Assembly: GCA_030867875.1 (NCBI GenBank)
Contig: JAOWCC010000426.1
Location: 47,857 to 111,856, forward strand
Direction of reading: 5' to 3'
Length of the DNA: 64,000 nt
Source: Actinernus sp. WN-2022
Taxonomy: Eukaryota > Cnidaria > Anthozoa > Actiniaria > Actinernidae
The notes under the pieces are model-generated. The model was not told the origin of the DNA. It saw only the letters and a program-made list of their open reading frames with translations, and did no database searches. Every line of letters begins with the position of its first letter. Within the stretch, counting starts at the first letter, position 1. Positions 21,661 to 31,825 of this stretch are shown piece by piece. Both the position numbers and the translations under genes were made by a program.

Positions 21661-24600
21661 GCCCGAGTCAACAATACTTCATCCATATTAATAACTCGGT
21701 TAGAGAGACGATTGAGGCAAATTAAGTACTTCATGACGTGACGGTAGCCTTAAACCCTCTAAAACTCTCTAGCGAACATTTATCTTTCAACTAATGCGCA
21801 TGCCTCCTCTTTATCGCTCGATCACAGCGTCTCCGACCCACATTGTTAGCGGCAGAGGTCAGAACTGATCAAAAATTTTACTGGACAGAACATTAATAAT
21901 AACAAGAAGCTGCACGCAGCTTGAACTCCGGCGTATCTTTTGCAACGCGGATGCTCTCATACACCTCAGTGCGTGTTTGGCACATTACGAACGCACAATT
22001 AGATGCGAAAGTACGCAGAGACAGTCGATCCGATCTAAAACTCCACACGAGTTAGAACCCGAGTAAACACAAGTACAACGCGAACACAAGTAGAACATGA
22101 GTGAACACGAGCGAGGTTAAGTAAGCCAGGATACTCTTGGATAACATGCAGATAGCCCCAAAATACTAGGATACAAATGCTGACGAACTGCATGATCTAA
22201 AACTCCACACGAGTCAGAACCTGAGTGCACTAGCGATTCATAATTTAATTAACAAAAAATTATAATTTAAAAAATCACTAATAAAAATTGTGTTATCATC
22301 TTAGTTGTTTCGGGTTACCTGTTCTTAGCTTACCCATTCACCTGCGTGTTTGGCACTGTATGAACGCACAATCAGATTCAAAAGTACGCACGCACAGATG
22401 TCGATCTGACCTAAAACCCACATGTGTCAGAACACGAGTAAAAACGAGTGAAGACGAGCAACTTCAAGTAAGCTAGGGCAAACTAGTATAACACAGGAAG
22501 CTAAAAAATACTAGGATCCAAATACTATGATGATCTGATCTAAAACTCCACATGAGTGCACAGCGGTTCATAGTTATCAAAACATTATAATAATAATAAA
22601 AAATTTTTTTAATTGTTTTCTCGTCTTACTTGTTTCGAGTTACCTGTGTTATCAGTGGGGTACCCCCTCTTTGTATTTTCGGGCTACCTGTGTTCACATC
22701 GTTATTAGTATGCACACAGCCAGATCACTGTTTATATGAAACCTTCCTCACAGCGTCCGCTCAGACGGCTCAAGTCTATTTCTTTGCTGGACTAACGGCT
22801 CCTAATTGTGAATCATTGTGTTTTCTTTGTGTTCGGAGGTCGATATGGGGAAATTTGCTTTGAATTGAGCCGTACTAGTGCACGCAAGTAGAACACGAAT
22901 AAACACGAGCAACCGTCACGTAAGCCAGGGTACCTAGGATTACACAGGTAGCCCAAAAATACTGGGATCCAAATACTAGTAGGATCTGAAATATAACTCC
23001 ACACGACTTAGAACACGAATGCACCAGAACACATGAGTGCACCAGAGCTTCATGATTTAATGAACAGAAAAGCATAATAAAAATAAAAATTGTGTTATCG
23101 GCTTAGTTGTTTCGGCTTTAACTAATAGTTGTATCAGTGCGTGCCGTCTTTGTATTTTCGGGTTACCTGTGTTGTCCTATTATCAATGCAGTGCGGTGAT
23201 CGGTACGGTACTATACTCGATGTATTTTTGGGCTAACTACAATCTAGATTTATCAGCGGACATTCGAACATGAAAGCAATTTTTTTCTTCAAAGACGCGC
23301 AACACAAAAATTAAATAGCAGAACTTAATTATGTCTTTTGAATACATCTTTGTATAGACGTTGGGTTGATTTTAGAGTATTTTAGAGTTCAGTTTCCCTT
23401 TTAATTGCCCTATATCATTATGACGTCAAATCAAAACAATCTATTGTTTAAACGCTAAGGATCACGGTCGTGGGAGGGGGACAAAACAGCAACAACACAA
23501 AGGTATCGAAATCGCTGTCAAATGCATTTTATAGAACGTAGAATAGCGGTAACAGCCACCAAATACGGTAAATATTGTGGGATAAACATTGATACAGCTG
23601 ATATCTGGAAACCAGACAATTCGAAGTTAAATTTTCCTCAGCAGAGCAGATTTAGTTCAAAATTCTATTGTTCATGCTATGCTAAAAATAACTCTTCCGT
23701 CTACAGTGTTGTGTGACAATACAATGTGGGAAGAGGAACACTCCTCTGTAATAATAATAATTGTTTTATCGTCTTAGTTGTTTCGGGTTACCTGTGTATC
23801 AGTGCGGTACCAGCCCAAAACAAATTGCATCCAAATACTATGAGGATCTGATCTAGAACACCACACTAGTGAACACGAGTACACTAGCTAGCGTTTCATC
23901 ATTTAATTAACCAACATTTACAATTAAAAACCAATTCTGTTATCGTCTTAGTTGTTTCGGGTTACCTGTGTAAATGCCGCGTGAAGCTGCAAAAGCAGCC
24001 CATTGCGTTACTACCTGTGACCCCGTGTGCACCCATGAATCGTTGCAGGTGAGCAATGTTTTGATTAGTCTGATATTGTGGTCATTAAAAATATTTGTTT
24101 GCAGAAGTACACAGTTTCGAGTTGACTGCCGTAAATGGTTGGATAGCAAGTAGATTTGGTTACATACACATATAGAACTTACGAACAATAGAGCCTGATT
24201 TCTACGAAATCTATTAGAACAAAAACAGTATGTAGACGTATGATTACAGAGTTACAAAGTGAATATACAAGAAAAGAAAAAGACACTTATTATATTTTAT
24301 TCCAATAATTTTAATTAAGTCTTTTTCTTTAAATATATACATATAAATCAGGAGCCCATGGGCTCCTGTATAAATATATTAACACATAGTACACATACAG
24401 TGAATATACAAGTCATATAATAATATTAAATAGATAAATGATGAAGGCTTAAAGTAAGTAACAATAAGTGCAAAATATATGCCCTCTGTTTTTTTCGGGC
24501 TACCTGTGTTATCCTTGTGCAAACAAAACAACTATGAAACTGTTGATTGCTGAAGAGATCGAGTGCCACTACATGGCAATTAAAATCAGCAAATTGCCAG

Positions 24601-25930
24601 TTGAGCAAACATTATGAGTTTGCTTAAGCGTAGTGAGTTTCTTTATCAACGGCCGCATAAATAAATACCAAAAGCTTTGAATTAAAAATACTTGTTTTAA
24701 CACTATAATTAAAAGAACTAAGAGAAACAACCCGAGGAATCAATAGACCTCATTTCCAGTGGTAACGAGTTCCATAAAATAAGAGCAGATACCAAAACAT
24801 CCGAAGTAGTCCACATGATTTCAAATTATACTTCACGATCTTGAATAAATGCTGACTTGCCGAGCGTAGCTTCGGGACTTCTCGAACTAGTAGCTTGTTG
24901 AAGAAATTAAATGCTCTTGATTGTTTATTTGTTTCATGAAAGAAGTACACGTGCTTTGGGTAACAAATTTCATAATTTCTACCGGATTAAAAACACAATC
25001 GAACCCATGAATTTCCCCCGGTGCTTCGAATATGATTTGACCTCGGCAGGAAGCCAGTAATATTCGTTTAAGACTTTAGATTCAAATTGGATTTACGAAA
25101 GCACAAGCAAACAAATACTCTTGGTAGCTTGAAATGTACCAGGCATCACAGACACATATTAAATAGAGCGATAATTAGAACAAAAAGCAATTAACAGACA
25201 AACTGACGGGTTTTTTTCACTCATGAATGCAGTTCGAATTTATGAGTGAAAAAATGTCTGTACCAGGCTATGTTTCGATTTCCAAAGTCTTATCCTGTTC
25301 AGTTTATACGGTTTCCAATGACAAATCCAACTTCTATTTACTCTTAACAGCCATTCAAGTCATTCCAGTGTTTCTTTACGGTCATTACGGTTTCTTAAGT
25401 CATTTTCAGTTCGGATCATACGGTTTATCAAATCAAATCCAGTACAATAATTACGGCTTTTAGATCGAGTCAACTGACCTTCTTCGATTTCCTAAAACGG
25501 ACTCCAGTTCAGTTCTTCAGGATATTTACGTGAAACTCGCCAGAATTTGTCCCACTTTGAACAACCTGAATCTCCATTGCAACAGTCATGTGACAACAAA
25601 TATAGATGCTTTTCTAATTGAATGCCTTAGAGCGAGAGCGTTGTGTAGTACAATTTAACGGTAACCGTTTGCATAGACGTAAGCCCGAATAGATTTTTCG
25701 TGACCCAGTGTCTTCGTTGAACGATTGTATGAGATTAAAGCTTGGTCATATCAGACGAAATTGACTCCCCTCTTGTCATTTACTGTAATTGGTTTTGACT
25801 AATTGCTTGACCTCTTATCTGGCGTCTGCCTAGAAGATCTGATCCCGGATTGTATTTTGATAGCTATGTTTTCAATTCTTTGTTGCCTTTATCAATGACT
25901 CATACGGTCCTAGACTAGAAGGCGCCGTAG
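21661..25930 (+). repeat. 4.27-kb tandem duplication, unit 2
   Basis: Direct copy of unit 1 with near-complete identity. It differs by small changes near its right end (for example GAAATTGACTCCCCTCTTG against GAAATTGATCTCTTG). Its open frames are the same as those in unit 1 and have no recognisable products. It contains the second copies of the 20-bp palindrome and of the L2/CR1-like fragment. Confidence 0.9.
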
Positions 25931-26250
25931 TTTCGCCTGAGTCAACAATACTTCATCCATATGAATTACTCGATTAGAGAGAAGATAGAGGCAATTTAGT
26001 ACTTCATGACGTGACGGTAGCCTTAAACCCTCTAAAGCTCTCTACCGAACATTTATCTTTCAACTAATACGCATGCCTCCTGCGTTATCGCTCGATCACA
26101 GCGTCTGCGACCCACATTGTTAGCGGCAAAGGTCAGAACTGATCAAAAAATTTACAGGTCTGAACATTAATAACAAGAAGCTGCACGCAGCTTGAACTCC
26201 GGCGCATCATTTACAACGTGGATGCTCTCATACACCTCAGTGCGGCATGT
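25931..26250 (+). repeat. partial third-junction copy of the array
   Basis: Repeats the beginning of the units (GAGTCAACAATACTTCATCC through AAGAAGCTGCACGCAGCTTG and beyond) with clearly more substitutions than units 1 and 2 show to each other. It stops near 26245. Confidence 0.8.
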
Positions 26251-26291
26251 TGTAAACCGCGGACTGGACTCAAACTAATATGGACTGGACT

Positions 26292-26451
26292 GGACTCAGA
26301 AAACGCGGACTCAGAAAACGCGGACTCAGAAAACGCGGACTCAGAAAACGCGGACTCAGAAAACGCGGACTCAGATAACGCGGACTCAGATAACGCGAAC
26401 TCAGATAACGCGGACTCAGATAACGCGGACTCAGATAACGCGGACTCAGAA
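26292..26451. repeat. 15-bp minisatellite, ten full units plus a partial one
   Basis: The unit is GGACTCAGAAAACGC. The first five units have GAAAACGC and the next five GATAACGC, so the array is divided into two homogenised halves. Because 15 is a multiple of three it is open in several frames on both strands (DSENA-type and SESAL-type repeats), which I attribute to the repeat and not to a gene. Confidence 0.9.
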
Positions 26452-26980
26452 TTCGACTCGTTTTTATAGTAGATAAACATTCTTGGCATACAGAAAAACA
26501 TTTCGACAATTGTTGCTGAGATTTTTCCTTGACGAATACCTAGTAGTATTTTCGTAGTAATTCAAACTAGTTTTATCTCCCTTTTTGAGGCAATAGATAG
26601 TGCAGACTGCAAAGAAAGAAAGGCTGCAAAGAAAGAAACAACTTGAAAGCAAACTGCAACTGGATTAAATCGTGATGTCTGTCGCGTACCAACAGAGATA
26701 ATTACCGATAAGTTTTTTAGAGGTGACAGGATCAATTAGCAGATCAGTCCCGTAACGCTATCAACTTGGGACAAGAAACCATTGAGCCATCAACTGTGTT
26801 GGCGGGAAAATAACTTCCAAGGTAACGGAAAACTGGCTTGCTTTGATTTTTATAGTATTTGTATGAAATCATGTTACTGAATTTGACTGTATAGATCACG
26901 AATAGAAGTATATATAATAAACACAAAGTATTATGGTGTCGTTTGAAAATAATCCACAGAAAATACCCCCAGGACTTTGC
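26452..26980. other. intron sequence, nothing recognised
   Basis: No exon or repeat arms are supported. Confidence 0.35.
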
Positions 26981-27048
26981 GTTAGCCTGAGGAAATCAGA
27001 CGCCTCAAAGTGGACGGGAGATTAGTCGTCTGATTTCCTCAGGCTAAC
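26981..27048. repeat. perfect 22-bp inverted repeat
   Basis: GTTAGCCTGAGGAAATCAGA plus CG at 26981-27002 is exactly inverted at 27027-27048, with a 24-base spacer. It is a foldback microelement. Confidence 0.85.
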
Positions 27049-27083
27049 TTTACGTGCGTGTGATACGCCGATGAGAGGTTTAC

Positions 27084-28390
27084 TTTGTCCAAACTAGTTT
27101 ATTTTTTTCAACCTAGGTTATTATTTTTGTTAGATATCAATCATTCTAAAAAGGAATCCTTTCTTTTTGGGGAATCATAAAAAAAATGGGGTTTTAGTTT
27201 TTTTAGGGGGCACATTCTAAAAATAATTGAGTAGGTTTTTGTATTCTACCTCCCCTCCCTTCCCTTTTCTTTGTCCCCCATCCCTCATTACTTCTATGTC
27301 CCACTATCTTTCTTCTACCTCACCCTGATCCTAGCCTGCATTGCATCCGAACTGAACCCCGGTTAAGTCCGTCTGCGAATTAACGAACAAAAGCTTGTTC
27401 TGGACCCCCAGTGGAGTAGCACGATTATATGTACCCTCCTCTGATTGGTTTTTACTAATGCTCATTCTTACACGTCTTCTGAATGGTCATTCAACTGTCA
27501 CCAGCCTCGGAGATTATGATGGGCAGTTCATGTCAGAGGCCGCTTGGTTGAAACTGTTCGTTTGCATCTGAGTCAGCTGTTTACTTGGGATTTCTCGCCC
27601 TAGACGAGCTCAGTCGTCATTTCCCTGTGTTTTACTATCGGAGAAGGTTAGGTTTATTTCAATTTCGGGTCAGGTTTTGAAGTAAAGTAACGTAATAGGC
27701 TGCCCGTGGTTTAGTTCCACATGAAAGGAAACTTGCCGAACACATTAAATAGAATCTGTCACGACAAAATGCTCGTTCGAGGAACACACAAACAAATCTC
27801 CCATGCCGCTTGGAAAGATCTAGTATGTGCCACATCTGAACTCAACTACGGTCAACTGCTCTTGTTCTAGCAAACAAATCTTGACGTCAAACTGATATTG
27901 TACATAATATTATGCCATTGCTTTTCTCAACGTGACATATTTTGAAATTTAAATTAGGCGTAAGTCGCACTGGTGACAGTTGAATGGCCATTCAGAAGAC
28001 GTGTAAGAATGAGCATTAGTAAAAACCAATCAAAGGAGGGTACATATAATTGTGCTACTCCGCTGGGGGTCCAAAACAAGCTTTTGTTCGTTAATTCGCA
28101 GACGGACTTAACCGGGGTTCAGTTCGGATGCAATGCAGGCTAGGATCAGGGTGAGGTAGAAGAAAGATAGTGGGACATAGAAGTAATGAGGGATGGGGGA
28201 CAAAGAAAAGGGAAGGGAGGGGAGGTAGAATACAAAAACCTACTCAATTATTTTTAGAATGTGCCCCCTAAAAAAACTAAAACCCCATTTTTTTTATTAT
28301 TCCCCAAAAAGAAAGGATCCCTTTTTAGAATGATTGATATCTAACAAAAATAATAACCTAGGTTGAAAAAAATAAACTAGTTTGGACAAA
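27084..28390. mobile_element. 1.3-kb palindromic foldback containing FB1 copy 2
   Basis: Outer arms 27084-27331 and 28143-28390 (each about 248 bp, beginning TTTGTCCAAACTAGTTTATT) are near-identical inverted repeats. Exactly at their centre lies FB1 copy 2 (27332-28142), which starts TAGCCTGCATTGCATCCGAA and ends with its inverse. The central ORF-like segment 27721-27870 (+) begins MKGNLPNTLNRICHDKML and matches the minus-strand frame in the copy at 8407-9257. The high arm identity suggests recent activity or gene conversion. Confidence 0.85.
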
Positions 28391-28610
28391 TTTAACCTGA
28401 AGTTTTTTTGACCTGCAACATATACAATGTATATGTATCATTCAGCACTACTGGATGTGTGCGGCCCCTTTGCTGATGGAGAAAAAACTTTGAAGAAAGC
28501 TTATAGTCAGTCAAATTGGAGCTCTTAAAAATTGTAAAATTGAAGCTGGACTCTTTTAATTTTTTGTGAAAGAGTGCAAATTTATAGATCAATTGATAGG
28601 CATTTTGCAA
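28391..28610. other. intron sequence, nothing recognised
   Basis: Short AT-rich spacer between the foldback and the SINE. Confidence 0.35.
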
Positions 28611-28886
28611 TGGAAAAAACCTCTGAATTTCTAACGAGACCTGAAACCATGGGGGCTGATCAAAGCCTGGTCCCGGCTAATCCACAGATCGAATTGGAAT
28701 TTAGCGTTTTGTTTTTTGCAGATGGAGGAAAACCGGAGAACCCAGAGAAAAACCCTTGGAGCAAGGGCAAGACACCAACAAACTCAAAGTTCTCACATAT
28801 GGCACTGCATCCGGGAATCGAACCTGGGCCACAGAGTTGAGAGGCAAAGCACTTAACCACTGCGCCACGTGCACCCTGGCTCCCTG
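28611..28886 (-). mobile_element. tRNA-derived SINE, nearly full length
   Basis: On the minus strand, an A box TGGCGCAGTGGTTAAG (28852-28867) and a B box GGTTCGATTCC (28813-28824) form a split pol III promoter. They are followed by a body with CTCCAAGGGTTTTTCTCTGG then GTTCTCCGGTTTTCC. The body and 3' end recur in a truncated copy at about 53322-53472. Overlapping open frames on both strands are by-products. Confidence 0.85.
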
Positions 28887-29297
28887 TTTCACTTTCATAT
28901 GTGATTACTTTTGGCCACAACCCATGCAAAATCTGTGTGAAATCAATTATTATTCTAACGAGAATATCAATCCTTGTGGTGAATTCTTCAGGACATGAGA
29001 AAGAATGTTAATTAATGCCTAGAAGTAGAATGTTGGCAGCCTAAACATTCATGTTTACAGATTTCTAGAGACTGCAGAATGATGAAGACTTTAAACACAA
29101 CATTGCTTACAAACCTCTGCCATCATAAAAGGACATATAAATGTATAGTTATTTTTTTGGGGGGGGGGAGGGGGGAGAATTGGAGGCTCACAGAAAAAGG
29201 CTCACGGCTTGAAAAAGAGACTTGCAGCTAATATTTGCAATTTAGCTACAACATATATATTAGCACTTTTTTAGGCAATTAAATTATTAGTAATTAC
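28887..29297. other. intron sequence with a poly-G tract
   Basis: Contains T6G10AG6-type sequence at about 29152-29177. Nothing else is supported. Confidence 0.4.
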
Positions 29298-29369
29298 CTG
29301 ACCAGGGCTACCAGCCACCTGATATGCTTGCATCTGTCCCCCCTGAACAGGAATGACAGGTCTTCCCAT
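29298..29369 (-). CDS. MS4A-like membrane protein gene, tail exon
   Basis: A 72-nt phase-0 exon of 24 codons. The acceptor on the minus strand is TTTCATATGCAG and the donor is GTAATTAC. It encodes MGRPVIPVQGGQMQAYQVAG then SPGQ, a Gly/Pro/Gln-rich stretch that follows the last membrane span encoded by the exon at 30067-30375. Similar composition and phase link it onward to 12498-12587. It would lie in the cytoplasmic tail of the protein. Confidence 0.65.
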
Positions 29370-29616
29370 CTGCATATGAAATAGAGATCAAGACTCAATA
29401 ATATCAGTAATTTAAGGGCACATTCGATTGACCATATTCCAAAATAAGAATAGATGGAATAGTCTCTGGAAATCACTGGTTCAGGCACATTTTGCACTGT
29501 ATAGTTACAAACATGTGTTGACATATGATGGGATTCAGGATACTTTTAGTACATTCAAGTGGCTAAAAATATCCAGATATACGAGATTTATAGTGATCAT
29601 ACTGTGTATTCTTATT

Positions 29617-29832
29617 CAGGGTCCGAAATTTACCAAAATTTTCCATTCGCCAAAAGACCAATTGTGGTTGCCACGTTTCAAGCGACACAGAACATCGTGT
29701 GACTTCGGAACAGACTTTGGGTAAAGAAGACTTAAGGTAAGTCACCAGCTGGCAACTAACTCTGAAAGTTTGGTCGCCAACACTCAAAATTTAGTCGCAT
29801 TGACACCAAATAAGGCACAATGTCGGACCCTG
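29617..29832. mobile_element. hAT-like MITE in intron
   Basis: The ends CAGGGTCCGAAATTTA and GTCGGACCCTG are inverted, and TTATT stands on both outer sides. The ends are related to the CAGGGCTCGAA ends of the element at 10449-12124, suggesting one superfamily. It has no coding content. Confidence 0.65.
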
Positions 29833-30066
29833 TTATTCTGGAATACGATCAATCAAATGCACCCTAATTCTTCCAGGAATCAACACATCTATAGCTGATA
29901 AATAATTATGTTCTTAGCAGTTTCATGATAAACAACTCACATGTCAGTATAATTATAATTTTAAGATGATGATAGCTAGCTGAACACATCACAGTCATGT
30001 ACTATGTACATTGTAGTTCTTCCACTGCAAACTGCATTTCAAATCTGTTAATTAAGTTGTATTTAC

Positions 30067-30375
30067 CATTGATGTTGGATAACAACAAGGGCAGCAGTTT
30101 TCTAAACCACTGCAACAGCAAATGGCTGCCCAGATACTGCAGCCAAACTCCACAACAGCAAAAAGGACGAGCATTGAACCAAGCCCAACAAGTATTTGAC
30201 AATCTCTTTTGTACAATGCAAGGTAACTTCCAATAGGATACATATCCCATTGGTACCCAATCCGATCTCTGCACTTTCCGCCATATGTGAGACTACTGAG
30301 GGTGATGGCATAGCAGATGATGATCACTGCAGCAAAGACAGTTGATGTGATGGAGAACCCAAGATAAGTGGCAAT
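30067..30375 (-). CDS. MS4A/CD20-like four-span membrane protein, exon with two membrane segments
   Basis: A 309-nt exon (103 codons, phase 0 at both ends) with acceptor CTTGTTCAG and donor GTAAAT on the minus strand. It encodes a hydrophobic helix of about 22 residues (GFSITSTVFAAVIIICYAIT), a polar loop of about 45 residues with two cysteines, then a second long helix with SMLVLFAVVEFGCSIWAAIC. Cysteine clusters (ICCC, ENCCPCC) follow and are likely palmitoylation sites at the membrane face. The LVLFxxxEF motif in the last helix and the overall layout resemble helices 3 and 4 of the MS4A/CD20 family, which are plasma-membrane or endosomal tetraspans with signalling roles. Exons for helices 1 and 2 should lie at higher coordinates but were not found. 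Another tetraspan family is possible. Confidence 0.65.
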
Positions 30376-30734
30376 CTGAACAAGAAAGAGGGATTATCAT
30401 ACATACATGCATGTACATGTAGCATTAATGTGTATGAGCAGGGATTTTGCCAGGATTTGGGGTAAGGTTAGGCAAAATCAGAAAACAAATGGGAAAAATG
30501 ATTGTTTGACCGTGAACATATTTACATTTAATATAATCCAGTGAGTGACATTCAGTATAAGTTTAATCAGAATTTGACGAGTGAAGGGATCGGGAGCAGT
30601 CTAATTTGGGGGGGGGGGCATTGCTCCACTGCCCCCTATTTGAGATATTCTGGCTACAATGCAGAGTATTGTCTTCCCAGGGGGGGAGGTACTCCCTAAA
30701 AATTAGTATGTGGGTGTGCCGCTGAGCCCTTGAA
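30376..30734. other. intron sequence with poly-G tract
   Basis: Non-coding. A G-run of about 11 lies near 30609-30619, followed by GGGGGGGAGGTACTCCCT, which resembles the start of a dispersed repeat carrying the following CCTGTTCCAG units. Confidence 0.35.
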
Positions 30735-31065
30735 ACCCTTACCCTGTTCCAGACCAAGAAATTTTATTTTTGCAACCCTGTTCCAGAAAAAAAATGTCAA
30801 AAAAGGTACCCTGTTCCAGACTAGAAACAATGAAAACATACCCTGTTCCAGGCAAAATGGCAAAAAGATATCCCGTTCCAGACCAGGCTAGCGTACAAAT
30901 GTATAAGATACGTGCGAGACGTTGCACTCCACTCGCCACTTGCATCATAAACAGATAAACGGCCTCTGCATTTGCAGAGGCAAGGGACCATGAATAACTC
31001 AAACCCTCCTGAGGCACTTCCAAAAAATTATGACCCTGTTCCAGACCAAAACCCTGTCTTAAAAC
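30735..31065. repeat. degenerate tandem repeat with CCCTGTTCCAGAC units
   Basis: At least six copies of (A)CCCTGTTCCAG(AC) spaced about 35-45 bases (30742, 30776, 30810, 30841, 30870, 31033). A spacer (30890-31025) contains a short CCTCTGCATTTGCAGAGG hairpin. No coding role is supported, although frames stay open on both strands. Confidence 0.6.
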
Positions 31066-31603
31066 TGTTGGGACCCAGTTATTGCAGATTTTCTCTGTGG
31101 TCAGCCTTTAGTCGTTCAACCTTGTTGTCATTGTCTGATTGGTTGTTTTTTTCTTTTCCTGTTTGTTTAAATTATGCTGTTGTGTTTTTTCCTCTTTTTC
31201 CCCCTGTGTTAGCTACAAAATGTATAGGCAAATCTTGTATATAGATAAAATAAATAAATAAATAAAACAATAATAATATTATTAATGCAAGTTATAATGT
31301 TTACTGTGCTGACATATGTAGCAGTGGTCAGTTAAATTAAAGTAACTTTCCACAAGACTGAGACTGAACTGAGTTGTTTACTCCCAAAATCCAACTGACT
31401 AAAAATATCAACGGTCTAACTACAATCACGAAATAAATACAACAAACAGCTCGTGCAGCAACAGTTCAAAATAACTAACAGTTCTTTTCATAATCTTCTT
31501 TCTCTGTTACACAATACACTGGGTTGAGTGTGGAACTCGTGACAATTGATCAATTGGCAAAGTTTGCTGGCTGCCAGCTCTCGTCTATGACCCTGATATA
31601 ATA
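31066..31603. other. nothing recognised
   Basis: AT-rich, with a (AAAT)n/(TAA)n run at about 31245-31285. No exon was found. Confidence 0.35.
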
Positions 31604-31825
31604 ATAATAATAATAAATGTCTTTATTTCAATTTGTTAAAACACATTACACATTTTACAATAGATTTTAAAAGGCTATACATTACAAATACATACTTTAG
31701 AGAGCGCTAGAAATACCCACAGATTATAAAAGTTTATGATTAAAAATAAGCCTATTTACAAATGTGTTTTAATTTGAAACAATCATTATTTATGTGAGGT
31801 TTTATTATGCTCTTTTTCCGCAGAC
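31604..31825 (-). mobile_element. possible LINE 3' end with (TAA)n tail
   Basis: (TAA)n at 31595-31615 followed by ATGTCTTTATTTCAATTTG looks like the 3' tail of a minus-strand CR1/L2-like element, but no reverse transcriptase sequence follows. It adjoins the 3' end of the gypsy remnant. Confidence 0.3.

Noticed and set aside
18008..25463. Several 60-82 codon frames present twice
   Set aside because: They are identical only because the whole 4.27-kb unit is duplicated; the older diverged unit does not keep them open, and none has recognisable content.
26211..26501. Serine/glutamate and asparagine/aspartate repeat proteins on both strands
   Set aside because: The 15-bp minisatellite explains them; there are no splice sites or conserved flanks.
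28574..28998. Overlapping frames of 65-89 codons on both strands
   Set aside because: They fall on a tRNA-derived SINE with intact A and B boxes.
31066..31244. Hydrophobic frame after the CCTGTTCCAG repeats
   Set aside because: It begins inside the tandem repeat and shows no splice context; T-rich composition alone explains the hydrophobicity.
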